Positions 17,070-26,376 of a stretch of 64,000 nt of DNA are shown here, one piece after another. Source of the DNA: Verrucomicrobia bacterium Tous-C9LFEB (GTDB taxonomy: Bacteria > Verrucomicrobiota > Verrucomicrobiia > Methylacidiphilales > UBA1321); the NCBI GenBank assembly GCA_002304345.1, contig NEUU01000022.1, forward strand, positions 1 through 64,000, written 5' to 3'. Every line of letters begins with the position of its first letter. Position 1 is the first letter of the stretch. Both the position numbers and the translations under genes were made by a program. The notes beneath the pieces were generated by a model, which did no database searches, had not been told where the DNA came from, and saw only the letters and a list, made by a program, of their open reading frames with translations.

Positions 17070-17561
17070 CTACCCCCGGTAGCGTCCGGCATTACGCCGG
17101 ATCATCTCCGCCAGCCCCTTGATGGCTTGGCGAACGCTCGAATCGCGCCGGATGGAACGGGCGAGCATCACCAGATCGTCGATCTCGGTCGTACGCAGTC
17201 CGCTTTCCGTGACCGCCTCGACCAATTCGGACTGTGAATCGTGCAGGGTCCGGGTTTTCGGTTCTTCGCTGACGCGGGAGGCACCAGCCTTGACCTCAAT
17301 AACGATATTCTCCGGTCGGACCGACGGACAATGATCGCGCAAGTCGGACAGGTAGGCCGCCACCAACCGCTCGCGGACAATGCGGTCGTCGGAGATCCCG
17401 GTAATCATCTTGGAGAGCGTTTTGAAATCGAGGACAAACTGGTCGCCCCGTTTCACCCGCGAAAGAATGACCGGATCGATGTCCATCCGCTTGGCCATGG
17501 CATCCGCCGTCAGGTCTTGAAGGCCGTATTGTTCAACGAGCAATTTACCCAGATGGGTCAT
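17070..17561 (-). CDS. Possible helix-turn-helix protein of unknown function
   Basis: 163 residues. Residues 5-50 (LGKLLVEQYGLQDLTADAMAKRMDIDPVILSRVKRG, split by a predicted turn) look like an XRE-type HTH, with a specificity helix VILSRVKRG. The rest is helical and charged, with no known motif. The ATG at 17561 is chosen over an upstream TTG. Transcribed divergently from the small gene and receiver at 17655-18318. Calling it a DNA-binding regulator is inference. Confidence 0.55.
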   Translation of the reverse strand: MTHLGKLLVEQYGLQDLTADAMAKRMDIDPVILSRVKRGDQFVLDFKTLSKMITGISDDRIVRERLVAAYLSDLRDHCPSVRPENIVIEVKAGASRVSEEPKTRTLHDSQSELVEAVTESGLRTTEIDDLVMLARSIRRDSSVRQAIKGLAEMIRRNAGRYRG

Positions 17562-17619
17562 GACTGGATGTTTAAGCAATTCTGGATTTTAAATCAAGAG
17601 AGTATTAATAAACTTAAAG

Positions 17620-17646
17620 TTGACAGAAAATCAATTTCTTAATAAT
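17620..17646 (+). promoter_or_regulatory. Candidate sigma-70 promoter, almost leaderless
   Basis: A perfect TTGACA at 17620-17625 is followed after 15 bp by AATAAT (17641-17646, five of six matches to TATAAT). The stretch is AT-rich in a GC-rich region and lies between divergent genes. The spacer is 2 bp shorter than ideal. Transcription would start about at the ATG at 17655, giving a leaderless message for the small gene and receiver. Confidence 0.4.
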
Positions 17647-17654
17647 CCATTTTC

Positions 17655-17849
17655 ATGAGCGTGCGTTCCCTGGCCAACTTCTACCAAACGCTCCTTTCCA
17701 TCGCGCGCCTCCAGTTGAAGGATTGCCCCGGACTCTACGAACAGACCGTCGTCCGGCGGGAGATCAAACGCTTCGAGCATCAACTCGACCGGCTTCAGGC
17801 CCGCGCCGCCACCCTGCGACGCAAACAAACCCGGCCCGGCGACCGGTAA
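17655..17849 (+). CDS. Small protein upstream of a response regulator
   Basis: 64 residues, basic and mainly helical (LYEQTVVRREIKRFEHQLDRLQARAATLRRK forms two amphipathic stretches). No family recognised. It has no Shine-Dalgarno but lies 7 bp before the receiver gene and behind the TTGACA promoter candidate. Possibly a genuine co-transcribed small protein; it could also be noncoding leader. Confidence 0.45.
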   Translation: MSVRSLANFYQTLLSIARLQLKDCPGLYEQTVVRREIKRFEHQLDRLQARAATLRRKQTRPGDR

Positions 17850-17856
17850 CGACATC

Positions 17857-18318
17857 ATGAACAATCTGGGCATGGCGACGGGCGGCGGCGGACTGGGAGG
17901 TCTGGCCGCCCTTTCGCTTGGGATCAACTCGCCGCGCATTCTTCTGGTGGAGGATGACCGATGCCTGCGCCGCCTTCTGGCCCGGGTTCTGCGCTTTGAA
18001 GGTTATGCCGTGGTCACGGCTGGGAATGGCGTGGAAGCGTTGAAAATCCTGCAGGAGCAGCGGGTGTCGCTGGTCGTAACGGACCTGTGCATGCCGGGGA
18101 TGGATGGCGGTGAATTGACCCGGCAGTTGGAGCACCACTATCCCGGCACGCCGGTGATCGTCATCAGCGGGGAGTGCGACGCGTGGGATCGCTTTGAACT
18201 TCGAGCGCGGCATAACCTGAGTCGCATGCTCGTCAAACCAATCACGGTGGAGACGCTATTGAAGGAAGTTTCCGCCACCTTGCAGGAATGTAATTTCGAC
18301 CTGTCCAAAACCGATTGA
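17857..18318 (+). CDS. Stand-alone response regulator receiver protein
   Basis: 153 residues. A glycine-rich, low-complexity head (residues 1-25) precedes one CheY-like receiver: acidic pair VEDD at 31-34, phospho-acceptor Asp76 in VVTDLCMPGMDGG, Ser in VISG, and Lys127 in VKP. No output domain. The cognate kinase is not adjacent. The head is unusual; a later start cannot be excluded. Confidence 0.8.
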   Translation: MNNLGMATGGGGLGGLAALSLGINSPRILLVEDDRCLRRLLARVLRFEGYAVVTAGNGVEALKILQEQRVSLVVTDLCMPGMDGGELTRQLEHHYPGTPVIVISGECDAWDRFELRARHNLSRMLVKPITVETLLKEVSATLQECNFDLSKTD

Positions 18319-18341
18319 GCACGTTAGCATCGTGGTTCATC

Positions 18342-19478
18342 ATGAGCCGTCGTTTGCGCAACGTGACTGATTTGCTGGCCGAGCTGGTCTCGATTCCCAG
18401 CGTCAACCCGCATGGCGATCCCGGCACCAAGCTGGTCGGCGAGGAACAGATGGCCCTCTATCTGGCGGAGTTTCTCGGTGAACTCGGCGCCGAAGTCGAG
18501 CTGAAGGAAATCCGGCCGGGCCGCCCCAATGTGAGCGGCATTTTCCGCACCAAGAAGGCCCCCAAGCGGCGCTTCGCCTTCGCTCCCCATACGGATACCG
18601 TCAGCGTCCTCGGGATGACCATCTCCCCCTTTGATCCGGTCATTAAAAACGGTCGCCTCTATGGCCGGGGTGCAACGGATACGAAAGGCCCGATGGCCGC
18701 CGCCTTGTGGGCGCTCGCCAAGTGGGCCCGCAGCCGCGACCGCATCGACAGCGAAACCGAGTGGACCTTCGCCGGATTGATGGGCGAGGAAGCCGGACAG
18801 GAAGGCTCGAAGGCGTGGGGCGCGACGAATTTCAAGGCGGATCTCGTACTGGTTTTGGAACCGACTTCCATGAAAGTGGTCCATGCCCATAAAGGGGCGA
18901 CGTGGCTGACGATCTCGACAAAGGGCCGCGCCTGTCACGCCTCGATTCCCGACGAGGGCGACAACGCCATCCTCGCGATGCGCCGCGTTCTGGAAGTATT
19001 GGAAAAGAAAGTGACCCCCTACTTGCGCCGCCAGAAGCATCGCGCGCTCGGGCATGTCACGTTCAATATTGGCACCATCCGCGGCGGCAGCAAAATCAAC
19101 ATCGTTCCGGACGCCTGCGAGATCGAGTGCGACATCCGCACCGTTCCGGGCTTCGAAGGCGAGGAAGTGGTTCGCCTGTTGCGCCGCGAAGTGAGCAAGG
19201 CCGTACCCGGCGTGAAAATCACCCCGGCCAAAAGTGCGCCCGCGCTGGAAGCGGATCGCAGCAACCGCTGGCTCAAGCTCGCGGCCAGCACGTTGAACGG
19301 ATTGACCGTGGCCCCGTGGTTTTGCGATGCCGCCTTCGTGGCCCGGCCGGGACGTCCCGCCGTCGCCGTGGGACCGGGTTCGATCGCGCAAGCGCACACG
19401 AAGGACGAATTTATCCGCATCGCCGATCTGGAACGCGGCAGCGAGGGATTCCTGAAATTCATTCAGGCAACCCAGTAA
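18342..19478 (+). CDS. M20-family metallopeptidase (ArgE/DapE/CPG2-like)
   Basis: 378-residue zinc-dependent amidohydrolase. Metal and catalytic residues: PHTDTV (first His and catalytic Asp), GRGATDTKGP (bridging Asp), GLMGEEAGQEGS (general base Glu) and later Glu and His ligands (VLEPTSMK, IAQAHTKDEF). A dimerisation domain is inserted (about 180-290). The substrate may be an N-acyl amino acid or peptide; the sequence does not tell acetylornithine deacetylase from succinyl-DAP desuccinylase or others. The ATG at 18342 is used; a TTG at 18315 overlaps the receiver gene. Confidence 0.85.
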   Translation: MSRRLRNVTDLLAELVSIPSVNPHGDPGTKLVGEEQMALYLAEFLGELGAEVELKEIRPGRPNVSGIFRTKKAPKRRFAFAPHTDTVSVLGMTISPFDPVIKNGRLYGRGATDTKGPMAAALWALAKWARSRDRIDSETEWTFAGLMGEEAGQEGSKAWGATNFKADLVLVLEPTSMKVVHAHKGATWLTISTKGRACHASIPDEGDNAILAMRRVLEVLEKKVTPYLRRQKHRALGHVTFNIGTIRGGSKINIVPDACEIECDIRTVPGFEGEEVVRLLRREVSKAVPGVKITPAKSAPALEADRSNRWLKLAASTLNGLTVAPWFCDAAFVARPGRPAVAVGPGSIAQAHTKDEFIRIADLERGSEGFLKFIQATQ

Positions 19479-19495
19479 TTTCATTGAGCAGGCAT

Positions 19496-20794
19496 ATGAA
19501 CGGAGCCGAGGCAGCAACGGGGATGGGCAACGCAACACGAGAGCGGATGATGGCCTTGCTTCAAGCCGGATTCTGGCTGACGGCGGTGAACTTCGTGGCG
19601 TCCATTGGACACTTCGCCTACCAGCTCTACATGGGCCGCGTGCTCAGCCTGAGCGAATTCGGCTCGTTCAACACCACGCTCAGTCTCGTCAATCTCCTCG
19701 CCGTTCCCCTCGCCGCCGCGAGTCAGGCCATCACGCACGATCTCGCGTGGCATCACGCCAACGACAACCAGCGCGAACTGCGTCAGCTGCAATTCGCCTG
19801 CCAGAAAATGTTGCGCCACTTCACGTGGGTGCTCTCCCTCGTCGCGCTCGCGCTGATCCAGCCGCTCACCGTCTTCTTTCATTTTCCCCGGACCAGCCTG
19901 ATGGTGGTCGCCCTCGCCTGCGTGCCGATCACGATGTGGAGCCTGCTCGGCTCCGTCTGGTGCGCGGGACTCAGCCGCTTCAAACTGCTCGCCGGACTCA
20001 ATTTCGGCACGATGGTCGTCCGGTTCGCAGCCGGTGTGGCCTTTGTCTATTTCTTCCCCAAGGCCGAAGCCGCCGTGGCCGCCACCTTCGTGGCAGGTTG
20101 GGTGCTGGCCAGCGTGGTGGTCTTTCATCGCCCGTCGAAAGAGGAAGTCGCCGCGGAATCCGTCGAACCCGGTGAAAGCCCGTGGACCCGGGAATTCATC
20201 ATCTACCTCGGCGCGGCGCTGCTGGTGGGACTGGCGAATTTCAGCTACTGCTTCATCGATCAGCTGATTGCCCAGCGTTATCTTCAAGGCGAAGAGCTGG
20301 GTTTATACGTCGCGGCGGGTCTGCTCGCACGCGCCGTGTTCTGGGGATCGCAACCGCTGCTGGTCGTCTACTTCACCCAACGCTCGGGCCGGGAACATTC
20401 CACCCGCGGCTCGATCAGCCTGTGGCTGATCTATGTCGCCGTCGTGGTTGTGGGCGTGGTCCTGCTGTGGTTGCTGCGCGTGCCGCTGTGCGAGTTGTTG
20501 CTCGGTCCCAAGAAAATGCATGAGCTGCCCGCCATGCTGGAGATTCTCAAGCTCTTCATCCGCGTGGTGATCCCGGTGGGAATCCTGCAGGGGCTCGGCT
20601 TCTATTATCTCGCGGCGGAACGACTGCCGGAATCGTACCTGTTTGGCTTCCTCGGATTGGGCTACTGCGCCGTCCTCATCTTTTTCGGCCGCTCGATGGA
20701 AATGATGCTGAGTCTGATGCTCGGTGCTGCGGTGATCAGCCTGCTGGTTCTGCTGCTCGTTGCGGTCATTCGCTGGGGGCGTAACCAGCCGTGA
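19496..20794 (+). CDS. Polysaccharide-type membrane flippase (MOP superfamily)
   Basis: 432 residues with about 12 hydrophobic segments and a Wzx/PST-like N-terminus (ASIGHFAYQLYMGRVLSLSEFGSFNTTLSLVNL). Members move lipid-linked sugars across the inner membrane. The ATG at 19496 has GAGCAGG upstream; a long reading further upstream is a shadow of the peptidase gene. It overlaps the GT2 gene by 4 bp, which points to export or building of a glycan. No polymerase is adjacent. Confidence 0.82.
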   Translation: MNGAEAATGMGNATRERMMALLQAGFWLTAVNFVASIGHFAYQLYMGRVLSLSEFGSFNTTLSLVNLLAVPLAAASQAITHDLAWHHANDNQRELRQLQFACQKMLRHFTWVLSLVALALIQPLTVFFHFPRTSLMVVALACVPITMWSLLGSVWCAGLSRFKLLAGLNFGTMVVRFAAGVAFVYFFPKAEAAVAATFVAGWVLASVVVFHRPSKEEVAAESVEPGESPWTREFIIYLGAALLVGLANFSYCFIDQLIAQRYLQGEELGLYVAAGLLARAVFWGSQPLLVVYFTQRSGREHSTRGSISLWLIYVAVVVVGVVLLWLLRVPLCELLLGPKKMHELPAMLEILKLFIRVVIPVGILQGLGFYYLAAERLPESYLFGFLGLGYCAVLIFFGRSMEMMLSLMLGAAVISLLVLLLVAVIRWGRNQP

Positions 20795-21510
20795 GTGGTT
20801 CCGGCACGCTCTATTCCGTTATCATGCCCCTCTACAACGAGGGCGCGCATATTGTGGGCAACTTGCAGCGCACGGCGGACGCCCTCCGCCTGCTGGGCGA
20901 GTTTGAACTGATCGTCGTGGACGACGGCAGCGTCGACGACTCCCGCGCGGAACTGGAACGCTCCATTGGCCTGTTCCCCGAGCTGCGGGTCTTTCATATC
21001 GAACACTCCGGCAAAGGCGAAGCCCTTCGGCGCGGCGCCGCCGAGGCGCGGGGAGAGTTCGTCATCTTCTTCGATGCGGATCTCGATTTACCGCCGGAAC
21101 AGATCCTCTTTTTCATCGCGCTCCAACGGGCGAAAAATGCGGACGCCGTCATCGGCAGCAAAATGCATGCGGACAGCACCGTGGACTATCCCCTGATCCG
21201 GCGCGTTTACAGTCTCGGCTATTATCTCCTCGTGAAAGCGCTCTTTGGCCTGCCCGTGCGCGACACGCAGACCGGGCTCAAACTCGTGCGCAGCGATTTA
21301 TTGCGGAAGGCACTGGCCCAAACGCGGGTCAAAGGTTTCGCCTTCGATCTGGAACTTCTCGTCCATCTCGTGCGCCTGCACGCCTTCATGGTGGAAGCCC
21401 CGGTCGTCGTGGATTTCAAAATCAAATTCGGCGGCATCGGCGTGGCCACGGTCTGGGAGATTTTCTCCGAAACCATGAGCACCTGGTGGCGACTACTCAA
21501 AGAACGCTAA
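20791..21510 (+). CDS. GT2 glycosyltransferase, dolichyl/polyprenyl-phosphate sugar synthase-like
   Basis: 239 residues. GT-A fold with SVIMPLYNEG at the N-terminus, VVDDGSVDDS, and the DxD-like FFDADLDLPPEQ. The RDTQTGLKLVRSDLL segment is typical of polyprenyl-phosphate mannose/glucose synthases. The C-terminus has no membrane segments, so it is the soluble type. Starts with GTG overlapping the flippase stop (GTGA). It may feed an activated sugar to a GT-C enzyme such as the one at 41250 (inference). Confidence 0.85.
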   Translation: MSGSGTLYSVIMPLYNEGAHIVGNLQRTADALRLLGEFELIVVDDGSVDDSRAELERSIGLFPELRVFHIEHSGKGEALRRGAAEARGEFVIFFDADLDLPPEQILFFIALQRAKNADAVIGSKMHADSTVDYPLIRRVYSLGYYLLVKALFGLPVRDTQTGLKLVRSDLLRKALAQTRVKGFAFDLELLVHLVRLHAFMVEAPVVVDFKIKFGGIGVATVWEIFSETMSTWWRLLKER

Positions 21511-21517
21511 TTTCCCT

Positions 21518-22306
21518 ATGACTACCATTGCCAAGCCCGAACAGGGCAAAATCATCCCCTTGTGGGACGCCAAAACCCCTGCCACCCTCACCCCGTACTG
21601 GCCCGAAAAACCGAATGCCGAGCGCTCCACCATCGTCGTCCTGCCCGGCGGCGGCTACGGCAGCCACGCCGATCATGAAGGCTCCGCCTTCGCGCTGTGG
21701 CTGAACCAGCACGGCATCACCTGCTTCGTGCTGCACTACCGCCTCGGCACGCAAGGCTATAAACACCCCGCGATGCTTCACGACGCCGCCCGCGCCCTGC
21801 GTTATGTGCGCTTTCACGCCAACGACTGGAATCTCGATGGTAATAAAATCGGCATCATCGGTTCCTCTGCCGGTGGTCATTTGACCGCCACCCTGCTCAC
21901 CCACTTTGATGCGGGCAACGCGCAGGCCGCCGATCCGGTCGATCGCGTGAGCAGCCGCCCCGATCTCGGCATCCTCTGCTATCCGGTCATTTCACTCGAG
22001 GAGTTCGCCCATCAAGGCACCAAGCTGAATCTCCTCGGCGAAAATCCGCCTACGGAATTGGTCGAACACCTCTCGAACGAACGACAGGTCACTCCCCAAA
22101 CGCCGCCCTGCTTTATCTGGCACACGTGGGAAGACGCCAGCGTGCCGGTGGAACATGCCCTGCTTTTCGCGTCCGCCCTGCGCCGAAGCGGTGTGCGCTT
22201 CGATCTGCATATCTACGAGAAAGGCTCGCATGGCCTCGGCCTGGGCCAGAATCACCCCTGGTCCTCGCAATGTCTCTTTTGGCTGCGCGAACAGAAGTTT
22301 ATCTAG
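21518..22306 (+). CDS. Alpha/beta hydrolase, acyl or xylan esterase-like
   Basis: 262 residues. An oxyanion-hole motif VVLPGGGYG replaces the usual HGGG, the nucleophile is Ser in GSSAGGH (about residue 116), and Asp (HTWEDASVPV) and His (KGSHGLGLG) complete the triad. This layout matches the BD-FAE/axe1-like carbohydrate esterases. No signal peptide, so cytoplasmic. Only 7 bp behind the GT2 gene, so probably one transcript. The substrate is unknown. Confidence 0.83.
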   Translation: MTTIAKPEQGKIIPLWDAKTPATLTPYWPEKPNAERSTIVVLPGGGYGSHADHEGSAFALWLNQHGITCFVLHYRLGTQGYKHPAMLHDAARALRYVRFHANDWNLDGNKIGIIGSSAGGHLTATLLTHFDAGNAQAADPVDRVSSRPDLGILCYPVISLEEFAHQGTKLNLLGENPPTELVEHLSNERQVTPQTPPCFIWHTWEDASVPVEHALLFASALRRSGVRFDLHIYEKGSHGLGLGQNHPWSSQCLFWLREQKFI

Positions 22307-22319
22307 CCAACTACCGAAA

Positions 22320-23150
22320 TCACCGACGGGCACTCTCCTGCGCGATGAGTGCCCGTTTGCGCAAGTGGCCCCAACGATATTCCCCAATCACCCCCGTACC
22401 GCGAATCACACGGTGGCAGGGGATCAGGTACGAAAGCGGATTCGCACCCACGGCCGATCCCACCGCGCGTGACGCCGTGGGATTCCCCACCTTCGCCGCG
22501 AGTTCGCCGTAGGTCGTCAACGTGCCCGCCGGAATCCGCAACAAGGCCTGCCAGACACGCACCTGAAATGGCGTCCCGCGCACAAAGACTCTCAGCGAAG
22601 TCCCGGCGTTCGCCTTCTCCCCGCTCACGAAAATCCGCGCCACCCACGACTCCGCCATCCGGTCGTCCCGCTGCCAACGGGCTTGCGGCCATTCGCGTTT
22701 CATCTCCTCAATGACCTGCGCCTCCGGCTCGGGATCGATGAACGACAGCACACACAAACCACGCGGACTTTCCGCCAGCACGCAACGTCCGAAGGGAGTC
22801 ATCGCCACGCCATAGACAATCGTCCACCCCTGACCGCCGTTTTTCATTTCGCCGGGAGACGCCGCCTCCAGACTCACACACAGATCATGCAACCGTCCCG
22901 GTCCGGACAACCCCGTCTGCAACGCCGTATCGAGCACGCTCTCGCCCCGGCGCAATAAACTCCGGGCATGCTCCAACGTGAGGCATTGCAGAAAATCCTT
23001 CGGCGTGACCCCGGCCCACTGCACGAACAGCCGGTGAAAATGTGCCGGGCTCAACTCCACCACTTGCGCCAGCGTCGCGAGATCCGGCTGTTCGGTATGT
23101 CTCGCCTCCAGGTACTCAATCACCCGGGCCACGCGCGTATAATCATCCAT
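22320..23150 (-). CDS. AraC-type regulator fused to O6-alkylguanine-DNA methyltransferase (Ada-like)
   Basis: 276 residues. The N-terminus (1-100) is an AraC HTH (LATLAQVVELSPAHFHRLFVQW). The C-terminus is a suicidal DNA methyltransferase with active Cys245 in PCHRV, preceded by GTLTTYGELAAKVGNPTASRAVG. It would repair O6-methylguanine and regulate. The N-terminal zinc domain of E. coli Ada, which senses methyl phosphotriesters, is absent, so activation must differ. Convergent with the esterase (13-bp gap). Confidence 0.88.
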   Translation of the reverse strand: MDDYTRVARVIEYLEARHTEQPDLATLAQVVELSPAHFHRLFVQWAGVTPKDFLQCLTLEHARSLLRRGESVLDTALQTGLSGPGRLHDLCVSLEAASPGEMKNGGQGWTIVYGVAMTPFGRCVLAESPRGLCVLSFIDPEPEAQVIEEMKREWPQARWQRDDRMAESWVARIFVSGEKANAGTSLRVFVRGTPFQVRVWQALLRIPAGTLTTYGELAAKVGNPTASRAVGSAVGANPLSYLIPCHRVIRGTGVIGEYRWGHLRKRALIAQESARR

Positions 23151-23204
23151 TCCGTTATCTTAACAGCAGACGAAATTCCCGCCACCCGGTTCTTGCGGTA
23201 ATTC

Positions 23205-26192
23205 TCATGCCCGCTGCGCAAAATGCCCCAACACCTCGCGGATTTCCCGCAGCTTCGGCGGTTTGCTCAAAATCCGGTCCACATGCTCCGGCTTGTCTCC
23301 TTCCACCGCGAGCCGCTCGCCCCAACCCGTCAACATCACCACCGGAGTCGTCGGCGACACCTCCTTGATCGCGGCCGCCACCTTGCGACCGTCCACCTTT
23401 GGCATGCCCAAATCCGTGAAGACCAGCGCACAGGGCTCATTCGATTTTTGCAAGTGCAGAAATTGATCGATCCCCGCTTGACCGCCCTGAGCCGTGACCA
23501 CGAAGTGTCCGTCCGATTCCAGAATATCCCCGAGCGACTTCAGCAGCAGCGGATCATCATCCACCACCAACACCCGCAACCGGCTGTGCGCCACCCGGGC
23601 CGAAATGGGCCGGGGCGCTTCCTCGAAACCATCCAGCGGCAACGGGAAACTCAACCGCACGGTCGTACCCTTGCCCGGAGTGCTCTCGACCTCAACTTCC
23701 CCGCAATGCCGCTGCACCACGCCATACACCATGGCCAATCCCAAACCGGTGCCACGCTCGCCCTTGGTTGTATAGAAAGGTTCCAGACAACGTTGCCGCG
23801 TTTCCTCGCTCATGCCCGCCCCGGTATCGGACACCTCCACCGAGACGAACCGGCCCACCCAGCCCTTGTCCGAGTTCGGCGAATTTTCCATCACGCGCGT
23901 CGCAATGGTCAGCGTGCCGCCATCGGGCATCGCATCGACCGCATTGAAAACCAGATTCGTCAGCGCCTCGCGCATTTCGCTTTCCACCGCCGTCACCTTG
24001 GGCAGATCCGTCATCAGATCCGTGCGCAGACTGATCTCCACGCCGCGCTGCTGCATCAGGTCCTTCCACCGCACACGCGTCAGATCGACCACCTGCTTCA
24101 CCATGCGATTGAGATCCACCGGGGTCAACGGCATCCGCTCCTCATGCGGGCGATAAAACTCCCGCATCCGCGAGACCGTTTGCGCCACATCCTCCACCGC
24201 GCATTGCACTGTCTCCAGATACTCCCGCGTCTCGGGGCTGAATTCCGACGAGGAGCCGTCCAGAAGCGAAGAGAGATAAAGCGTGGCCGGCGAAAGTGCA
24301 TTATTGATATCGTGCGCGATGCCACTCGCCATCTGCCCGAGCGCGCTCAACCGCTCCTGCTGCATCACCGTCTGTTGACTGCGGCGCAGATCGTCATATG
24401 CCTGCTTCAAGGCCGCATGCAACTGCGCCTGATGCGACGCGAGCGCCACATGCTCGCTCAGCTGCCGCAGAAATTCGCATTCCCCACTCGTGAACGCATT
24501 CGCGCTGCGCCGGGCCGCGACCACCACGCCAAAGATATTGCTCTCCACCTGCAGTGGCGCCACCACAAGCGAATTCAGACCGCCGCGCGCCAGCCGTTTC
24601 GGGAAGGGAAACTCCGACCGGCTGATGTCCGGCTCATAGACCAACTGCCCCCGCACACACCGGGAAAGTCCATTCTGGTCGATCGGCACATGCGCATCCT
24701 CTGTCATCGCCAGATCCAGCGCCAACTTGCCGCTGCGACCGCCCACCGAAGTGATGACCAACTCATTCTTCTCCCGGTCGTACAGTCCCACGCAACTGAA
24801 GTCCACCGGCAATTGTTCCTCCACGCTACCGATCGCCACCTGGAAGATACTCCGCAGATCCTGTCGCTCCCCAATCGCGCGCGTGATCTGGTGCAGCAAA
24901 TTCAACCGCTCCAGTTGCGACCGCACCCGCTCTTCCGCCAGCTTGCGCTCCGTGATATCCGCGCGAATCGCCACGTACTGGTACGGTTTCCCCTCCGCGT
25001 TGAGGAAGGGAACAATCGTCGTATAGAGCCAGTAATAGCTGCCATCCTTGGCCCGGTTCCGAATCTCTCCCCGCCAGATTTCTCCCCGCTTGATGGTGCT
25101 CCACAGGCACGACATGAACTCCTTGGGATGATGCCCCGAGTTCACAATCCTGTGATCCTGACCGATCAATTCCTCGCGGGAGTACTGTGAAATCGCGCAG
25201 AACCGATCGTTCACATACTTGATCCGCCCCCGCGCATCGGTCACCGCCACAATCGCATGCTCATCGAGCGCCCGCTGCAAATCCCGGACATCCTTCAGTG
25301 AGGCCCGCAAATGCCCCTCCACCTCCTTGCGCCGCCGGTCCCCCCGCTCAATCAGGATGGAATTCATCCACACCGCCGCGCCAAAAAAGACCACGCTGGA
25401 AACCGCAAAAAGCGAATGCGCCGCTTCATCGTCATACCAACCCAATATCTGACCTTCCTGCGTCACCCACCCCATGATCAGCGGTATCACCAGCGAAGGC
25501 ATCAGCAACCGCCGCGCCGAGGTACCGCCCGCCCCATCACTGGTCAGCAGCGCCACCAACCCACGATCCGGCCACAGACACATCACTCCCGCGCTGAGCA
25601 ACAGAAACTCCACGGCAGTCACCTGTGCCATCTGGCCATAGAACGAGGGATGTTCCCCACCATAGAAATGACCGCTAAAACCCAGCCACGCGATCAGCAG
25701 GGCCAACAACGTCCCCGTTTGAAAAAGCAGGAACCCGCGACGATGCCTCGCCAACAGCAACGCCACACTCAAAAGCAAAAAATTCGAAGCCGTCGCCGCC
25801 GACATGAGCGGAGCCACTCCCGGCGGAGGTCCCGAAAAAAACCACAGTCGCTCCCAATAAACCGGCGGCCACGCCAACAGATAATAGGCCAAACGAACCA
25901 CCACCATCACCACCACGACTCCCACGCAAGCGTCCGCCATCTTGGCCCAATCGCCCACCCGGTCATGCACCACGGAGAGACCCAAAGCCACTCCCAGCAG
26001 CACAAAGGCAAGAGCAGTCAGCGGGGCCATCTTCAACGCGCCCGGCAGCAGATTTTGAACTCCCCCCAGGTTGAACATCCACCCCAGCAAAATCCCCATC
26101 CCTAAAAGGAGAACCTCCACGCTAATTGCACTGGAGGCCCATAGGGGCCATTTCGTAACCCAGCCCGCCTGCCCCTTTCGTGTGATGATCAT
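23205..26192 (-). CDS. Hybrid sensor histidine kinase (8-TM, PAS, GAF, HisKA, HATPase, REC)
   Basis: 995 residues. Roughly eight hydrophobic segments (12-285) form a membrane input of unknown ligand, followed by PAS (300-420), GAF (430-585), HisKA with His627 in SGIAHDINNALSP, HATPase with N box NLVFNAVDAM and GTGLGLAM, and a C-terminal receiver (870-990) with DDD and Asp927 in FTDLGMPKVDG. The HDINN H-box is of the NtrB-like type. The ATG at 26192 is used. No HPt domain, so phosphate may go back or to a separate partner. Not overlapped with the operon upstream (184-bp gap). Confidence 0.9.
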   Translation of the reverse strand: MIITRKGQAGWVTKWPLWASSAISVEVLLLGMGILLGWMFNLGGVQNLLPGALKMAPLTALAFVLLGVALGLSVVHDRVGDWAKMADACVGVVVVMVVVRLAYYLLAWPPVYWERLWFFSGPPPGVAPLMSAATASNFLLLSVALLLARHRRGFLLFQTGTLLALLIAWLGFSGHFYGGEHPSFYGQMAQVTAVEFLLLSAGVMCLWPDRGLVALLTSDGAGGTSARRLLMPSLVIPLIMGWVTQEGQILGWYDDEAAHSLFAVSSVVFFGAAVWMNSILIERGDRRRKEVEGHLRASLKDVRDLQRALDEHAIVAVTDARGRIKYVNDRFCAISQYSREELIGQDHRIVNSGHHPKEFMSCLWSTIKRGEIWRGEIRNRAKDGSYYWLYTTIVPFLNAEGKPYQYVAIRADITERKLAEERVRSQLERLNLLHQITRAIGERQDLRSIFQVAIGSVEEQLPVDFSCVGLYDREKNELVITSVGGRSGKLALDLAMTEDAHVPIDQNGLSRCVRGQLVYEPDISRSEFPFPKRLARGGLNSLVVAPLQVESNIFGVVVAARRSANAFTSGECEFLRQLSEHVALASHQAQLHAALKQAYDDLRRSQQTVMQQERLSALGQMASGIAHDINNALSPATLYLSSLLDGSSSEFSPETREYLETVQCAVEDVAQTVSRMREFYRPHEERMPLTPVDLNRMVKQVVDLTRVRWKDLMQQRGVEISLRTDLMTDLPKVTAVESEMREALTNLVFNAVDAMPDGGTLTIATRVMENSPNSDKGWVGRFVSVEVSDTGAGMSEETRQRCLEPFYTTKGERGTGLGLAMVYGVVQRHCGEVEVESTPGKGTTVRLSFPLPLDGFEEAPRPISARVAHSRLRVLVVDDDPLLLKSLGDILESDGHFVVTAQGGQAGIDQFLHLQKSNEPCALVFTDLGMPKVDGRKVAAAIKEVSPTTPVVMLTGWGERLAVEGDKPEHVDRILSKPPKLREIREVLGHFAQRA

Positions 26193-26376
26193 AGTGTGCC
26201 GGGAAAATAGGCTGAGCTTCAACTCAACCAACCATCATTCAGAACCCATCTGACGATGGCCAATTATACCCTACTTTTCAAAAGGAAACAAGAGTAAAGC
26301 ACTCCCGAATATGAATAACCCTTTCCCCTACCTGTGCTTAGAGCCTGTCTACGATCTTTTCGTGTGATCACGCGCC

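Noticed and set aside
18902..19495. N-terminal extension of the flippase frame
   Set aside because: It overlaps the M20 peptidase in another frame, is Arg/Gly-rich, and the ATG at 19496 has a proper ribosome-binding site.
23223..25190. 655-codon frame antisense to the hybrid kinase
   Set aside because: His/Arg-rich translation without motifs, covered by well-supported sense domains.
26338..26350. TAGAGCCTGTCT shared with the region near 40724
   Set aside because: Only 12 bp are shared and the flanks differ, so chance is a sufficient explanation.
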